A program made the translations under genes and the position numbers. Below, in pieces: positions 16,749 to 25,221 of a stretch of 64,000 nt of DNA. This DNA is from a virus, in the IMG/VR virus record IMGVR_UViG_3300047462_000282, positions 62,001 to 126,000 of that record, one strand, 5' to 3'. Under the pieces are notes generated by a model that made no database searches, was not told the origin of the DNA, and saw only the letters and a list, made by a program, of their open reading frames with translations. Numbering within the stretch: position 1 is the stretch's first letter; each line of letters starts with the position of its first letter.

Positions 16749-17747
16749 ATGACTTCGCCTAAAAAAGACTTTAAAAAAATAGTGCAGGAGATTCAGAAGA
16801 TTGCTGCTCCTCCACCTCCACCACCAACTGGTTACAGCGCAACTTCCTATCATCCAGGAACTACTGCACCTGCTGGTCATGCTGGTGGTGGTGTCGTTGG
16901 TGATCCTACTGTTAAAGCCATGCAACAGGAACTCATTAATTTGGGTCAAGCGGTTACTCAGCAAATTCATTTAGAAGGTCTTACTGGTGATAAAAGACAA
17001 CAACAGGAAGCTGTTGGCAGAGATTCGTTCGGAGATTTCATTACCAAGAACTATCTTAGAAACTCTGATGTACCAGGAGTTGAGTTCAATCCAGATCCTA
17101 CTAAGCAAAATTTGAATCAAAAGAAGCCATCCGATCCAACTCGTCTAAGTGTAGTTATGGACACTATGAAGAGAATTGGTAACCCTAAGGGCGGCGAACT
17201 TACCGCTGATGGATCGTGGGGTCCTCGTACGAACGCAGCTCTTCACAATGCTTATGCATTTGCATTTGCTATGTTGAATCTAGCAAGAGATTTTAACTTG
17301 CCAGTGAAGTCATATACAGAGTCCAATCTTGAAGGTCTTAAGAATGAAGTTCCAGAAGATGCTAACGACATTAATGCTGCAGAAAAAGCTGAACTAGCTC
17401 CCCGCATCGCTAAGCACTTAAGAGCAATTCAGAGAATGTACAAAGAAATCAAAGATGGCATTTTGGAAAAGCCTGCCTACAGAGCTTTTATTGAATCTGA
17501 TAAGCCATTTGTTACTTACAAAAAGCAAGCCCCTAAGTTGACTGAAGCTCAGCTTGCTGGATTGTCACAAGCCTTTGCCAACGGTTTTCAGGTAAGATCC
17601 AAAGATAAGGCAGCTGTTATCAACGTCAAAGATCTTGTTAGTATGGATGCTTTGAAAAAATGGCAGCAACAAAATTTGCCAGAGCTACCTCTTCAAATGA
17701 TTATCGCCCAGCTTAGACAACAAGTTCATCCCGCAGCAAACCAATAA
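16749..17747 (+). CDS. Virion protein with peptidoglycan-binding-like motif
   Basis: A 332-residue protein. After a Lys-rich N-terminus comes a Pro run (residues 18-28) and a Gly/Ala linker. Around residues 140-190 the segment ELTADGSWGPRTNAAL followed by a helical NAYAFAFAMLNL matches the pattern of PG-binding-1 domains (DGxxGpxTxxAL), which grip cell-wall peptidoglycan. The remainder is helical. The frame extends up to ATG 16725 inside the previous gene, but ATG 16749, two bases after the upstream stop, is more likely. With the hydrolase-like protein at 4630 it may help the particle engage the cell wall. The motif match is short, so function is tentative. Confidence 0.65.
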   Translation: MTSPKKDFKKIVQEIQKIAAPPPPPPTGYSATSYHPGTTAPAGHAGGGVVGDPTVKAMQQELINLGQAVTQQIHLEGLTGDKRQQQEAVGRDSFGDFITKNYLRNSDVPGVEFNPDPTKQNLNQKKPSDPTRLSVVMDTMKRIGNPKGGELTADGSWGPRTNAALHNAYAFAFAMLNLARDFNLPVKSYTESNLEGLKNEVPEDANDINAAEKAELAPRIAKHLRAIQRMYKEIKDGILEKPAYRAFIESDKPFVTYKKQAPKLTEAQLAGLSQAFANGFQVRSKDKAAVINVKDLVSMDALKKWQQQNLPELPLQMIIAQLRQQVHPAANQ

Positions 17748-17755
17748 GGAATACG

Positions 17756-19249
17756 ATGTCTATCATTTATGATGACCAAAAATTAATCGACCAACTAGTC
17801 AAACATGCTGAGGACTTTGAGAACAAATTCTCAAAGAAGGGTCAAGCTGCGCCTGACAACCAATCTCTTGTTACTTTGAGATCGCTACTAGATAGTTTGG
17901 CAGATCAAATTCCTGGTACCAAAGATCCAAATGCTCCAGCCGAAATTTCTCATGAAAAGGGATTCAATGAAGGCGATCCACAGTTGACTGTAGTCAATCT
18001 AGAGGGACTTGGTGCGCTAACAGATTTCTTGATGCAAAACAAGATAACCGTAGATGGTCAGAGAGTTGCTTATGACTTGGCTGAAGATCCAAATAGCGAA
18101 GACTATCAACTTTATCAACTAGAGCCAAACGCTGGCTTGTTGGAAGTAGAGGATAGAAGTCGTGTTACCAGAGGATTTTACGTAAACAAAGACCTACTTA
18201 ATAAGTACATTCAGTCTTTGCAGGCTCAGTTGGCAGCTAGACCAAATCCAGTTATGGATGTGCAGTTGCGCAAAATTATTCAGCAAGCCAACACTCAATT
18301 AGAATCTGGTTTAAGTGAGAAGTACACTCCACCAGAAAAAACGTTGCCAGCTAATGAAGTTTTGACTAATTTTCCACAAGTTCTAGATTACAAGTATTAC
18401 AACAAAGATGGAGATAAGGTTCTAACTTTTGGAGACGTCTCTACTGCTGCTGGAATCAAAGCTTGGGTGAATAATAATGGTATTTCCGTTGAGATTCCTG
18501 GACGTGAGGGCGGACCATTGGGAATCAATCATCCGCAATTCGACTTCTGTGTAGTTGCAAGAACATTATATGCTAAGGCACAATGGTTGCTAAGAACCAA
18601 GGCTACCACCCCAGAGTTGGAGAAAAAATACACTGCTTTCGTTAAGAAAATTACTGAAGTGGCTCCAACATTGCAGGGACCTGATGGAAAAGCTTGTTCA
18701 CTAGCAGCAGGAACAACCACAACAGCTCCAGCCGGGAAAGACAAGCAAACACAACAGGCAGGCGCCGGTGCCCAAAAGGTGTCCCCACAAATTCTGAACA
18801 ACATCATTAGTACTTTGCCGTTTTCCATTAGAGATATCAATTTCGACAGAATTGATAGCTTCTTTGGATTAGTACAGCAAATTATGAGCAACAATGGCAC
18901 CGCAATGCAACAAATAGGATCAACTGATGGTTCTATGAGAAGATTTAGTTCGACCTATATGCGTCAGGGCGAAAAAATAATTCCTCTTGGTATGTATCCT
19001 CGTCAATTTTTCAGCATGCTTAAAGATCCTGGTAAGCAATTCATGCCAGCATTGGATGAACTAAATGATATTCTTGATACCACGCGTAGCGTTGTAGAGG
19101 CATTTTATGCAACCTATGTTGGTCAGTTAGATGATAACCAAAAGGCTTATGTATTAGGTCAAATTGGAAGAACACCAAATGATCGTTCTATATACACAAG
19201 AAACTCTGGCGACTTGCAAAATCTTAGACAGGCAGTTAACGTAAAATGA
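17756..19249 (+). CDS. Large virion-module protein, 497 residues
   Basis: Not recognised. The N-terminal 30 residues are a helix of the LVKHAEDFENKFSKKG type, recalling the helical leaders of neighbouring proteins. The middle is mixed alpha/beta. A Thr/Ala/Gln linker at about residues 320-340 separates a helical C-terminal domain. An AAGGAATAC ribosome site precedes the ATG, and its stop overlaps the next start (ATGA at 19246), so the run 15592-20358 is one translational unit. Confidence 0.7.
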   Translation: MSIIYDDQKLIDQLVKHAEDFENKFSKKGQAAPDNQSLVTLRSLLDSLADQIPGTKDPNAPAEISHEKGFNEGDPQLTVVNLEGLGALTDFLMQNKITVDGQRVAYDLAEDPNSEDYQLYQLEPNAGLLEVEDRSRVTRGFYVNKDLLNKYIQSLQAQLAARPNPVMDVQLRKIIQQANTQLESGLSEKYTPPEKTLPANEVLTNFPQVLDYKYYNKDGDKVLTFGDVSTAAGIKAWVNNNGISVEIPGREGGPLGINHPQFDFCVVARTLYAKAQWLLRTKATTPELEKKYTAFVKKITEVAPTLQGPDGKACSLAAGTTTTAPAGKDKQTQQAGAGAQKVSPQILNNIISTLPFSIRDINFDRIDSFFGLVQQIMSNNGTAMQQIGSTDGSMRRFSSTYMRQGEKIIPLGMYPRQFFSMLKDPGKQFMPALDELNDILDTTRSVVEAFYATYVGQLDDNQKAYVLGQIGRTPNDRSIYTRNSGDLQNLRQAVNVK

Positions 19250-20358
19250 GTCATGCACAAGACCGCATCAGTTTGTATGTAGACATAATGATAGTGGAGG
19301 CACTAGCATATGGTGATGGTCTATCTAAAAGTGCCCAAACTGGCGGCGTTATGTCAGATCTTGTTGGTAAGGTAAAGCAATACGCTGATAACTCAATCGA
19401 TCCAAATGATAAGACCAATAGTTTGTTAAAACTATTGGCACCTGGTCTAATATTCACAACACTTAGAATGATTGGGTTGCCATGGTGGTTTACTGCGCTG
19501 TTAAGCTTAGCAGCAGCCGTTTTCCATATCGATGTTTTCGGAATTTTAAAATCCATTTATGAAAAAGTTAAGAGCGCTATCGGATTGGGGAAACCACTAT
19601 CCTCTTCACAAGTAGATGAAATGGTTTCCAGCTCGGTACAAGAACATGCAAAGCCAGCTACTGAGGAAGAGGCAGCCGAAGCTCAAAAGGAATTAGAATC
19701 AAAGTCATATGTTCTTATTAGAGAAGCGAAGCATTTAAAATTAGCTTTGAATGAGTACGATCAGTTGTTGAAAAGTGGTCAACAACGTCGAGGCATGAAT
19801 CTGGGATCTATATTCTCCAGGTACTCAGTTAAAAAGAGCGCGACGAGCAGTATTTTGTCTAGAGTTCTAGGGCTAATTTTCAAAGTATTGTTAGCATCTG
19901 CTGGGTTCATGGTAGCTGGTGACATGATTAATCATTTATTGGGCAGACCAAACGCATTAGACAATACTATGCAAAAAGGAAAACCAGTTGCACAAACTTC
20001 TGCTCCAACTACAACCGCACCAACCATAACTGCCAAGCAAACTAAGTTCCCACTCAACCCATCTTATCATGAAGAGAATTTTAATGGTACTGATAATAAT
20101 TGGATAGAAAATATTCCAAATAATAAAGAAAGCGTTGAGAATATGCTGGTTAACTTTGCAAAAGAAGTTTACGGTGGATTAGATGGTCAAGAGTCTAATA
20201 TCAGAAGTACGGCAGGATTTCAAGCTATTACGGATGCTATTGATTGGTATAACCATACATCTGCTGGTGGACCTATAGTTTTCATTCCTAGAATGTTTAC
20301 TTCTAAGAAAAAAATAGTAGACCATTTTATCGATGATGTGGCGGCAAAGGCTCCATAA
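19246..20358 (+). CDS. Membrane-segment virion-module protein, 370 residues
   Basis: Two hydrophobic stretches are visible: about residues 62-105 (LLAPGLIFTTLRMIGLPWW and the ALLSLAAAVF continuation, long enough for two passes) and about residues 204-230 (SRVLGLIFKVLLASAGFMVAG). Between them is a helical charged region; after the second is a Thr/Ala/Pro linker and a soluble C-terminal domain. The gene starts in an ATGA overlap. Membrane-active proteins among virion genes are often ejected at infection to form a channel, or act in lysis. Neither role can be shown here. Confidence 0.68.
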   Translation: MSHAQDRISLYVDIMIVEALAYGDGLSKSAQTGGVMSDLVGKVKQYADNSIDPNDKTNSLLKLLAPGLIFTTLRMIGLPWWFTALLSLAAAVFHIDVFGILKSIYEKVKSAIGLGKPLSSSQVDEMVSSSVQEHAKPATEEEAAEAQKELESKSYVLIREAKHLKLALNEYDQLLKSGQQRRGMNLGSIFSRYSVKKSATSSILSRVLGLIFKVLLASAGFMVAGDMINHLLGRPNALDNTMQKGKPVAQTSAPTTTAPTITAKQTKFPLNPSYHEENFNGTDNNWIENIPNNKESVENMLVNFAKEVYGGLDGQESNIRSTAGFQAITDAIDWYNHTSAGGPIVFIPRMFTSKKKIVDHFIDDVAAKAP

Positions 20359-20376
20359 ACCTATACATTATAAGGT

Positions 20377-21636
20377 ATGAATAATATGAAAAGCGACGTC
20401 TTCGACAGTTTTGTCAAAATAGCCCAAGAAAAGGGAATGATCTCGAACGATTCTGAGGATTCTAAGAAGAAATTAGAGAAAACTCATCGAGCCGATTCAT
20501 TAGACATTTCTGCTATCGAAGCTCTGTATGGCGTAAAACCAAACACTCCTAAAGACATGGAATATGAGCACAATATTATGGAAGACGCTCATCCAAACTC
20601 TGTGGTTATTTTACCTTCCTACGACAAACTTAATGGTTTAGTAGAGAACGAAAACGAGCGCCAGAACATCAATATTCATATCGTAATGAAAACTCCAGAT
20701 GGTTTATCTACGCAGCGCAAATACGCTCAGGAATTGGTGCTGTCTTTGGTTAGAGTCGCTAACGATTTAGATAACAAGAATCAAGATAAGTTAATGGCAT
20801 TAGCTGACTTGTGCTTACTACAAGCTAGCCAGCCACTTACTAAGACAGCTGTTGCTCCTTTAGTTATTGCTGGTGTTGCAGCAGCTGCCGCCCTTATTGG
20901 CGGAATTTATCTCAAGAATCATATGGCATTTTTTAGTGATGGTTTCGAGCAAGACTATCAAAAATTAGTTGCCGAAATTGACGATTTGATTGAATCAAAC
21001 GATTCAATTCAGACTAGTGTTGGTGCGGGCTACAATTATAGACCAGAGTTTATTCAAGAGATGCAAAATTTCAAGAACAAACTAGCCGGTTACTATAATT
21101 TGTATAAGTCAATTGAGCCATATATTGATCAGCTAGAAAAACCAAAAGATGCTGGTGAATTGCTAGAAGCTATCAAGAAGCCAGAAACAAACGCAATTGT
21201 TAATGCATATAAATCTTTCCGTAGCGCTACCGACAAAATTCTTCCATATTTCCAGAAGATTGAACAAGATTTTGATAACCCAAGCTACAAGCAAAGACAG
21301 ATTGTAGAAAAGGGTTGGGCAATGAAGGTTGTCGATCCATTTCTTCATGGTGGCAAGGGATTGGTAGCAGACGATTTTGACGATGTTGCTCATGCCCTTA
21401 AGACCTTTATGGGTGATATGCAAAATATCAATAAAGCACTCAAAGAGGCGAAATCACATGAAGATTCTCTTACCAAGGATCTTACTGAGGCATCTTATAA
21501 GAGCCAGGAAATGTTTGGTTCAGAGGAAGAGGGCGGCACAGCCTCAACTACTGGAAAACCACCTACATCCAAAGAGCAGATTGATCAAGGAGCCGAAGAC
21601 CTAGAAAAACAACTAGGAGAAATCGGACTAATATAA
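20377..21636 (+). CDS. Large virion-module protein with one membrane segment
   Basis: A 419-residue protein. The N-terminus (VFDSFVKIAQEKGM) shares its pattern with the protein at 15592, as does an EDAHPNSV motif near residue 70. A hydrophobic stretch at about residues 160-182 (VAPLVIAGVAAAAALIGGIYL) is a convincing transmembrane or membrane-insertion helix. The following 200 residues are helical, and the C-terminus is polar and Gly/Thr-rich. In-frame ATGs lie at 20377 and 20386; the first is used. With the preceding gene it forms a pair of membrane-capable proteins in the same unit. Confidence 0.68.
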   Translation: MNNMKSDVFDSFVKIAQEKGMISNDSEDSKKKLEKTHRADSLDISAIEALYGVKPNTPKDMEYEHNIMEDAHPNSVVILPSYDKLNGLVENENERQNINIHIVMKTPDGLSTQRKYAQELVLSLVRVANDLDNKNQDKLMALADLCLLQASQPLTKTAVAPLVIAGVAAAAALIGGIYLKNHMAFFSDGFEQDYQKLVAEIDDLIESNDSIQTSVGAGYNYRPEFIQEMQNFKNKLAGYYNLYKSIEPYIDQLEKPKDAGELLEAIKKPETNAIVNAYKSFRSATDKILPYFQKIEQDFDNPSYKQRQIVEKGWAMKVVDPFLHGGKGLVADDFDDVAHALKTFMGDMQNINKALKEAKSHEDSLTKDLTEASYKSQEMFGSEEEGGTASTTGKPPTSKEQIDQGAEDLEKQLGEIGLI

Positions 21637-21776
21637 ACAAATATGGGCATAGGCTTGTATTTTGTTCATAAGACCATAATTTTCTATCAATAAGAAAATA
21701 TGTTCTCTAGATTTTGTAAGTTAAGGTGTAAGTAACTATGCCGCTAAACGGCATTTAAGATTCACAGGATAATAAA
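21637..21776 (+). promoter_or_regulatory. Leader with small hairpins before decoration-like gene
   Basis: This 140-base gap has a TTTTCT/AAGAAAA hairpin near 21680-21698 and a tight hairpin at 21738-21754 (ATGCCG, loop CTAAA, CGGCAT) about 22 bases before the next start. An 11-codon open frame runs from 21700 to 21735 and ends in AAG TAA CT. The decamer GTAAGTAACT at 21728-21737 recurs at nearly the same distance upstream of the major capsid gene. An AGGATAAT ribosome site serves the gene. Confidence 0.4.
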
Positions 21777-22487
21777 ATGTCTTTAAAACTTCTACAACCA
21801 GGTACACAACCACTTGGACAATTTGATGGTTATGATAGCGATTACTTGACCCTAAAGGGTGGCGAAATCGTTACTTTGATTTCTGTCCCTGTTCCAGGTG
21901 ACAAGTCAGCTGCTGACTCTCTTGACGGTTATGTTAACCCATCAGGCGTTCAAAAGCGTCCAGTAGTAACTCACTCTAACCTTTTGAGCACTTCCCGCCC
22001 ATTGTTCCTTGCAGATGAAGGTATCACTGGATATGGAACCCTATTCGGCTCTGTCGTAGGTGGTGTTGTTGGACAAACCTCATACGGACCAGCATCTTCC
22101 ATTCCTTCCACTGCTCTTCTAGGACCTCACACCGCAACCGGCTCTGGCAAGGTAACTTGCTGGGACAAGCCAGGCTTGTACGCAGTATCTCTTGATGCAT
22201 GCGATACCGCAACTTCTACCGGCTTGCAACCAACCAACACCACTTTGGACGTTGGAACTCAGCTAACCTACACCTCTACTGGTCTTCTAACCCCAGTTGG
22301 TTCTCCAGCAGCAGTAGGTGGCGCTCCAGCAGTAGCACGTTTCGTTGACTTCGAGTCCAACGGTTCTCTAGTAACCACCCCTAACAGACTAGTTGCAGCT
22401 CTAAACAGCCCATCTGGTAACGTTAGCTCAGTTGGCCCTCGTCAGTTTGCATTCGCAACCTTCTGGTTCAGCCCTCCATCACTATAA
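21777..22487 (+). CDS. Probable capsid decoration or abundant virion protein
   Basis: A 236-residue beta-rich protein, Gly/Ser/Thr/Pro-rich and low in charge, typical of a surface structural protein. Its codon choice is strongly biased toward C-ending codons (ACC, ATC, TCC, AAC), as in the major capsid gene that follows and unlike most other genes here, which suggests very high expression. It lies directly before the capsid gene, where decoration or head-stabilising proteins are often encoded. No family signature is recognised, so the role rests on position and codon bias. Confidence 0.65.
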   Translation: MSLKLLQPGTQPLGQFDGYDSDYLTLKGGEIVTLISVPVPGDKSAADSLDGYVNPSGVQKRPVVTHSNLLSTSRPLFLADEGITGYGTLFGSVVGGVVGQTSYGPASSIPSTALLGPHTATGSGKVTCWDKPGLYAVSLDACDTATSTGLQPTNTTLDVGTQLTYTSTGLLTPVGSPAAVGGAPAVARFVDFESNGSLVTTPNRLVAALNSPSGNVSSVGPRQFAFATFWFSPPSL

Positions 22488-22627
22488 TCTAGTGAATTAA
22501 ACTAAGCCTAGCCGGGTGGCTGGGTGAGACGTGATGTCTCGAATCCCCTTAAAAGGAACCGCTCACCTTTTACGTAAGTAACTTTCAGCTGGTAAAACTG
22601 GCAAATAATTCTATTAGGAGAACGTTT
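22488..22627 (+). promoter_or_regulatory. Structured leader of major capsid gene with alternative hairpins
   Basis: Two mutually exclusive pairings can be drawn. GAGAC at 22526-22530 pairs with GTCTC at 22536-22540 (loop GTGAT). GGTGAG at 22523-22528 pairs with CTCACC at 22562-22567. A 15-codon open frame (ATG 22534, stop 22579-22581) runs through the second arm, with a GGTGAG that could serve as its ribosome site. It ends in CGT AAG TAA CT. The decamer GTAAGTAACT at 22574-22583 is shared with the leader of the previous gene. Overlapping arms plus a short open frame resemble attenuation or translation-controlled leaders. Confidence 0.4.
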
Positions 22628-23641
22628 ATGAATATGTTCAACAACCAAGGCGCAATGAATGCCTCATCCCTTAAGGATGCACTACAGACTCTAGTTAAGT
22701 ACGCAGCAGTTCTTGAAGAGAACACTCCAGCTAACATGGGTCTTGCTGGTCAACCATCCTTGAGCGACGAAAAGCGTGATGAGCTAATCTCCCGCGCTAT
22801 TATGACCCAAGACGGAAAGATTGCTCTTGCTCAGGCAATGGCAAACCCAATCCGTAGAAACCTTGATTACCACGGTATCGCACGTCGTGCCTTGGTTGTC
22901 GATCCTCTTCCACAAGGTGCTATGCCAACTTACGATAGAGATATCGATGTTGCCGCAGTTGTCATCTCCTCCAACGGTGCTGGTCCAGAATCCAGAGTAT
23001 TCGGTGACCGTGTAGTCGTTCCTGAATTCGAAATTTACGCAAACCCAACCGTCCGTATCGCTGAAGTCAAGCGTCGTAGATTCAACGTTATCGACCGTTC
23101 CGTTCAGAAGGCTCGTCAAGAAATCATGGCTCAAGAAGATGCAAACATCTTCGCAGCTCTTGATGCAGCAGCTTCTGTCGAAAACGTCCTAACCGATATC
23201 GCAGACGCAGGTCTTCTAAAGAGAGATCTTGTCGAAATCAAGCAACAGATTGATCGTTGGGACTTGGTAACCACCAAGTACTTCATGAACATCAACGAGT
23301 TCACTGATATCCTTAAGTGGGGTTCAGGCGGTGGACAAGGCGTAGGCGGCGGAGATTTCGATCCTGTCACCATGCGTGAAGTTCTACAAACTGGTCTTTA
23401 CGCCCACATCTGGGGTACTGACATCATGGTATCTAAGATCGTTCCACCTGGAACCATCTATGGTGCTGCAGATCCTGAGTTCGTTGGTGTTATGCCAATC
23501 CGCCAGGACATCGAAGTTCTTCCAGCAGACGAACCAAAGCAACTAAAGTTGGGCTGGGTAGTAAGCGAAATAATTGGTATAGCAATTGTGAACCCTCGTG
23601 GTTGTGCAGCGGGCAGAAAATCGGTCGTAATTGGTGCATGA
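22628..23641 (+). CDS. Major capsid protein, HK97-fold type
   Basis: A 337-residue protein with major-capsid features: a short helical N-terminus, an extended-arm region, then FGDRVVVPEFEI and the RRFNVIDRSVQKARQEIMAQED segment that resembles the spine helix of HK97-fold capsid proteins. The C-terminal beta region (MPIRQDIEVLPADEP) fits the P domain. Codon use is strongly optimised up to about 23560: 19 of 23 Ile codons are ATC and none is ATA. The last 27 codons switch abruptly (five Ile codons: two ATA, three ATT, no ATC). That tail abuts a homing endonuclease gene and was probably acquired with it. A strong AGGAGA ribosome site precedes ATG and an intrinsic terminator follows. Confidence 0.88.
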   Translation: MNMFNNQGAMNASSLKDALQTLVKYAAVLEENTPANMGLAGQPSLSDEKRDELISRAIMTQDGKIALAQAMANPIRRNLDYHGIARRALVVDPLPQGAMPTYDRDIDVAAVVISSNGAGPESRVFGDRVVVPEFEIYANPTVRIAEVKRRRFNVIDRSVQKARQEIMAQEDANIFAALDAAASVENVLTDIADAGLLKRDLVEIKQQIDRWDLVTTKYFMNINEFTDILKWGSGGGQGVGGGDFDPVTMREVLQTGLYAHIWGTDIMVSKIVPPGTIYGAADPEFVGVMPIRQDIEVLPADEPKQLKLGWVVSEIIGIAIVNPRGCAAGRKSVVIGA

Positions 23642-23659
23642 TCTTAAGTGATCCTCACT

Positions 23660-23677
23660 AGTTAGCGATGACTAACT
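23660..23677 (+). other. Hairpin after capsid stop codon
   Basis: AGTTAG and CTAACT form a perfect 6-bp stem with a CGATGA loop between the capsid stop and the terminator. It may protect the 3' end of the capsid transcript. Confidence 0.4.
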
Positions 23678-23685
23678 GAAATTTG

Positions 23686-23712
23686 AAAAAGCTACCGAAA
23701 GGTAGCTTTTTC
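23686..23712 (+). terminator. Rho-independent terminator after major capsid gene
   Basis: A perfect stem (AAAAAGCTACC pairing with GGTAGCTTTTT) closed by a GAAA tetraloop and ending in a T-run. This is the best intrinsic terminator in the window. It isolates the highly expressed capsid gene from the endonuclease and accessory genes downstream. Confidence 0.92.
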
Positions 23713-23755
23713 GTTGTTATATAGCAGGTGTATATGCATAATCTGGACTATAATT

Positions 23756-24637
23756 ATGAGCCTAACATCCATCAAACAACGAAACACCAAGAATAATGTT
23801 CTCATTGACGCCAAAATTGACGAGATTAATCGTCTCTATCAGGAAGGCGTGTCTATGACAAAAATTGGACAGCAACTCGATATTCACCGTAAAGCACTAA
23901 CCAGGTTATTTAAGAATAACCACGTTGAGTCTAGGAGGGGATTTTCTTATACTCGCAAATACAATCTCAACGAGCATTACTTCGATATCATCGATACTGA
24001 AGAGAAGGCGTATATCCTAGGTTTTATTTATGCGGATGGTAACAATTTATTTCGCACCAATAGGATATCTATTCATTTAGCGAAGAGGGATGAAGAAATA
24101 CTGAAAAAAATGTCGCACATCTTCTATGGTGAAGAGATACTCAAGTATAATGTGCGTAAGAATGATAAGGGCGAGACATTCCACTATGTGTGGCTTAACC
24201 TTTATAGCAAACATATGAGCCAACATCTCGCAACACTTGGCGTTGTTGAGAATAAGTTGTACAAAATAGTTTTCCCAGAATGGCTAGACAAATCCATGTA
24301 TCGCCACTTCATTCGAGGGTTAATTGATGGAGATGGTTGGATTTATCTACCTAATAACAATCGAGATAGTCCTAATATAGGATTAATTTGCACCCGTCAA
24401 GTTAATGATTTTCTAAAAAACTATTTTGAGGAAGAGTTGGGGCTCAAATCCTATTTGGTTAAAGCACATAAACAAGATATTGATATTATGTGCGAAATTA
24501 GAGTTAAAAACTATCACCAATGCAAAATTTTTTTGGATTGGCTTTATAAAGATGCCACTATCCATTTACAAAGGAAACATAATTTGTATCTTAATTTCCT
24601 CAATCGATACGAAAACCTTCGAGAGCAAAACAAATAA
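23756..24637 (+). CDS. LAGLIDADG homing endonuclease
   Basis: A 293-residue protein. Two LAGLIDADG helices are visible, AYILGFIYADGN near residue 90 and HFIRGLIDGDGW near residue 190, each ending in the acidic metal ligand. The N-terminal 50 residues contain a helix-turn-helix (GVSMTKIGQQLDIHRKAL). One chain with two motifs would act as a monomer cutting a long asymmetric site. The frame opens at 23714, but ATG 23756 starts the conserved part. TATAAT lies immediately upstream (23748-23753). It is inserted just after the capsid terminator, and the adjacent capsid 3' end has foreign-looking codons. Confidence 0.9.
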   Translation: MSLTSIKQRNTKNNVLIDAKIDEINRLYQEGVSMTKIGQQLDIHRKALTRLFKNNHVESRRGFSYTRKYNLNEHYFDIIDTEEKAYILGFIYADGNNLFRTNRISIHLAKRDEEILKKMSHIFYGEEILKYNVRKNDKGETFHYVWLNLYSKHMSQHLATLGVVENKLYKIVFPEWLDKSMYRHFIRGLIDGDGWIYLPNNNRDSPNIGLICTRQVNDFLKNYFEEELGLKSYLVKAHKQDIDIMCEIRVKNYHQCKIFLDWLYKDATIHLQRKHNLYLNFLNRYENLREQNK

Positions 24638-24654
24638 TTTTCTAGCATACTAAT

Positions 24655-25221
24655 ATGGATCCTAAGAAACTTCGCAAAGAATATATGAAGCTCCAGCCCA
24701 AGCTAAGAAAAGTTATGGAGCACGTTACTACTCAACTGGCCGATTTGCCGCCAGATGATTTTATATTGGAAACCAATGTAAAGCCATACACTAGTATCAA
24801 ACGTAAAATGGAAACGGATGATATTAGGAACCCAGAAGAATTATCTGACCTAATCAGAGGTCGCATTTTCTATTCTCCAGGATTTAATGCCAATGATATT
24901 GTTGGTATCTTGAAAAAGCTATTTGGTAAGTCAATCAAAGATATTGACAACAATAAACGTCGTTCACCAGAACATGGATTAGACTATCATGGAATAGTTC
25001 ATGTAGATTTAAATTTTGATGGCACTAATTTCGAATTGCAATTGATACCACTTGAATTCAAGCCATACAAAGAATTTCTACATCAGATTTATGAGAAGTT
25101 TCGCAATGAAAAAGATCGTGACAAAATGTCAGATCACCAAAAAAAGTTCTTGCGCAAAATTCATAACAAGATGTACAAAAAACTAGATGATGAAGCTCAA
25201 AAGAACAGAGAAGATAATTAA
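24655..25221 (+). CDS. RelA/SpoT-like nucleotidyltransferase (small alarmone-synthetase-like)
   Basis: A 188-residue protein made almost only of a RelA/SpoT synthetase-like domain. Visible are the VKPYTSIKRKM donor-binding stretch (canonical RxKxxxSixxK, with Asn where the first Arg usually is), the metal-binding Asp in ELSDLIRGRI, and the DYHGIVHVDL segment matching GYxxxH. The FELQLIP strand keeps the second catalytic Glu, but the usual following Arg is absent. Members transfer pyrophosphate from ATP to GDP/GTP or, in toxic forms, to ATP or tRNA 3'-CCA ends. There is no regulatory domain and no Shine-Dalgarno; the ATG sits in an AGCATACTAAT context. Its stop overlaps the convergent CCA-adding gene. 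Confidence 0.75.
   Translation: MDPKKLRKEYMKLQPKLRKVMEHVTTQLADLPPDDFILETNVKPYTSIKRKMETDDIRNPEELSDLIRGRIFYSPGFNANDIVGILKKLFGKSIKDIDNNKRRSPEHGLDYHGIVHVDLNFDGTNFELQLIPLEFKPYKEFLHQIYEKFRNEKDRDKMSDHQKKFLRKIHNKMYKKLDDEAQKNREDN

Noticed and set aside
22500-22570. tRNA-like segment (TCGAATCCCC after a small stem)
   Set aside because: No acceptor stem, no anticodon arm and no matching T-stem can be drawn. It is better explained as an mRNA leader.
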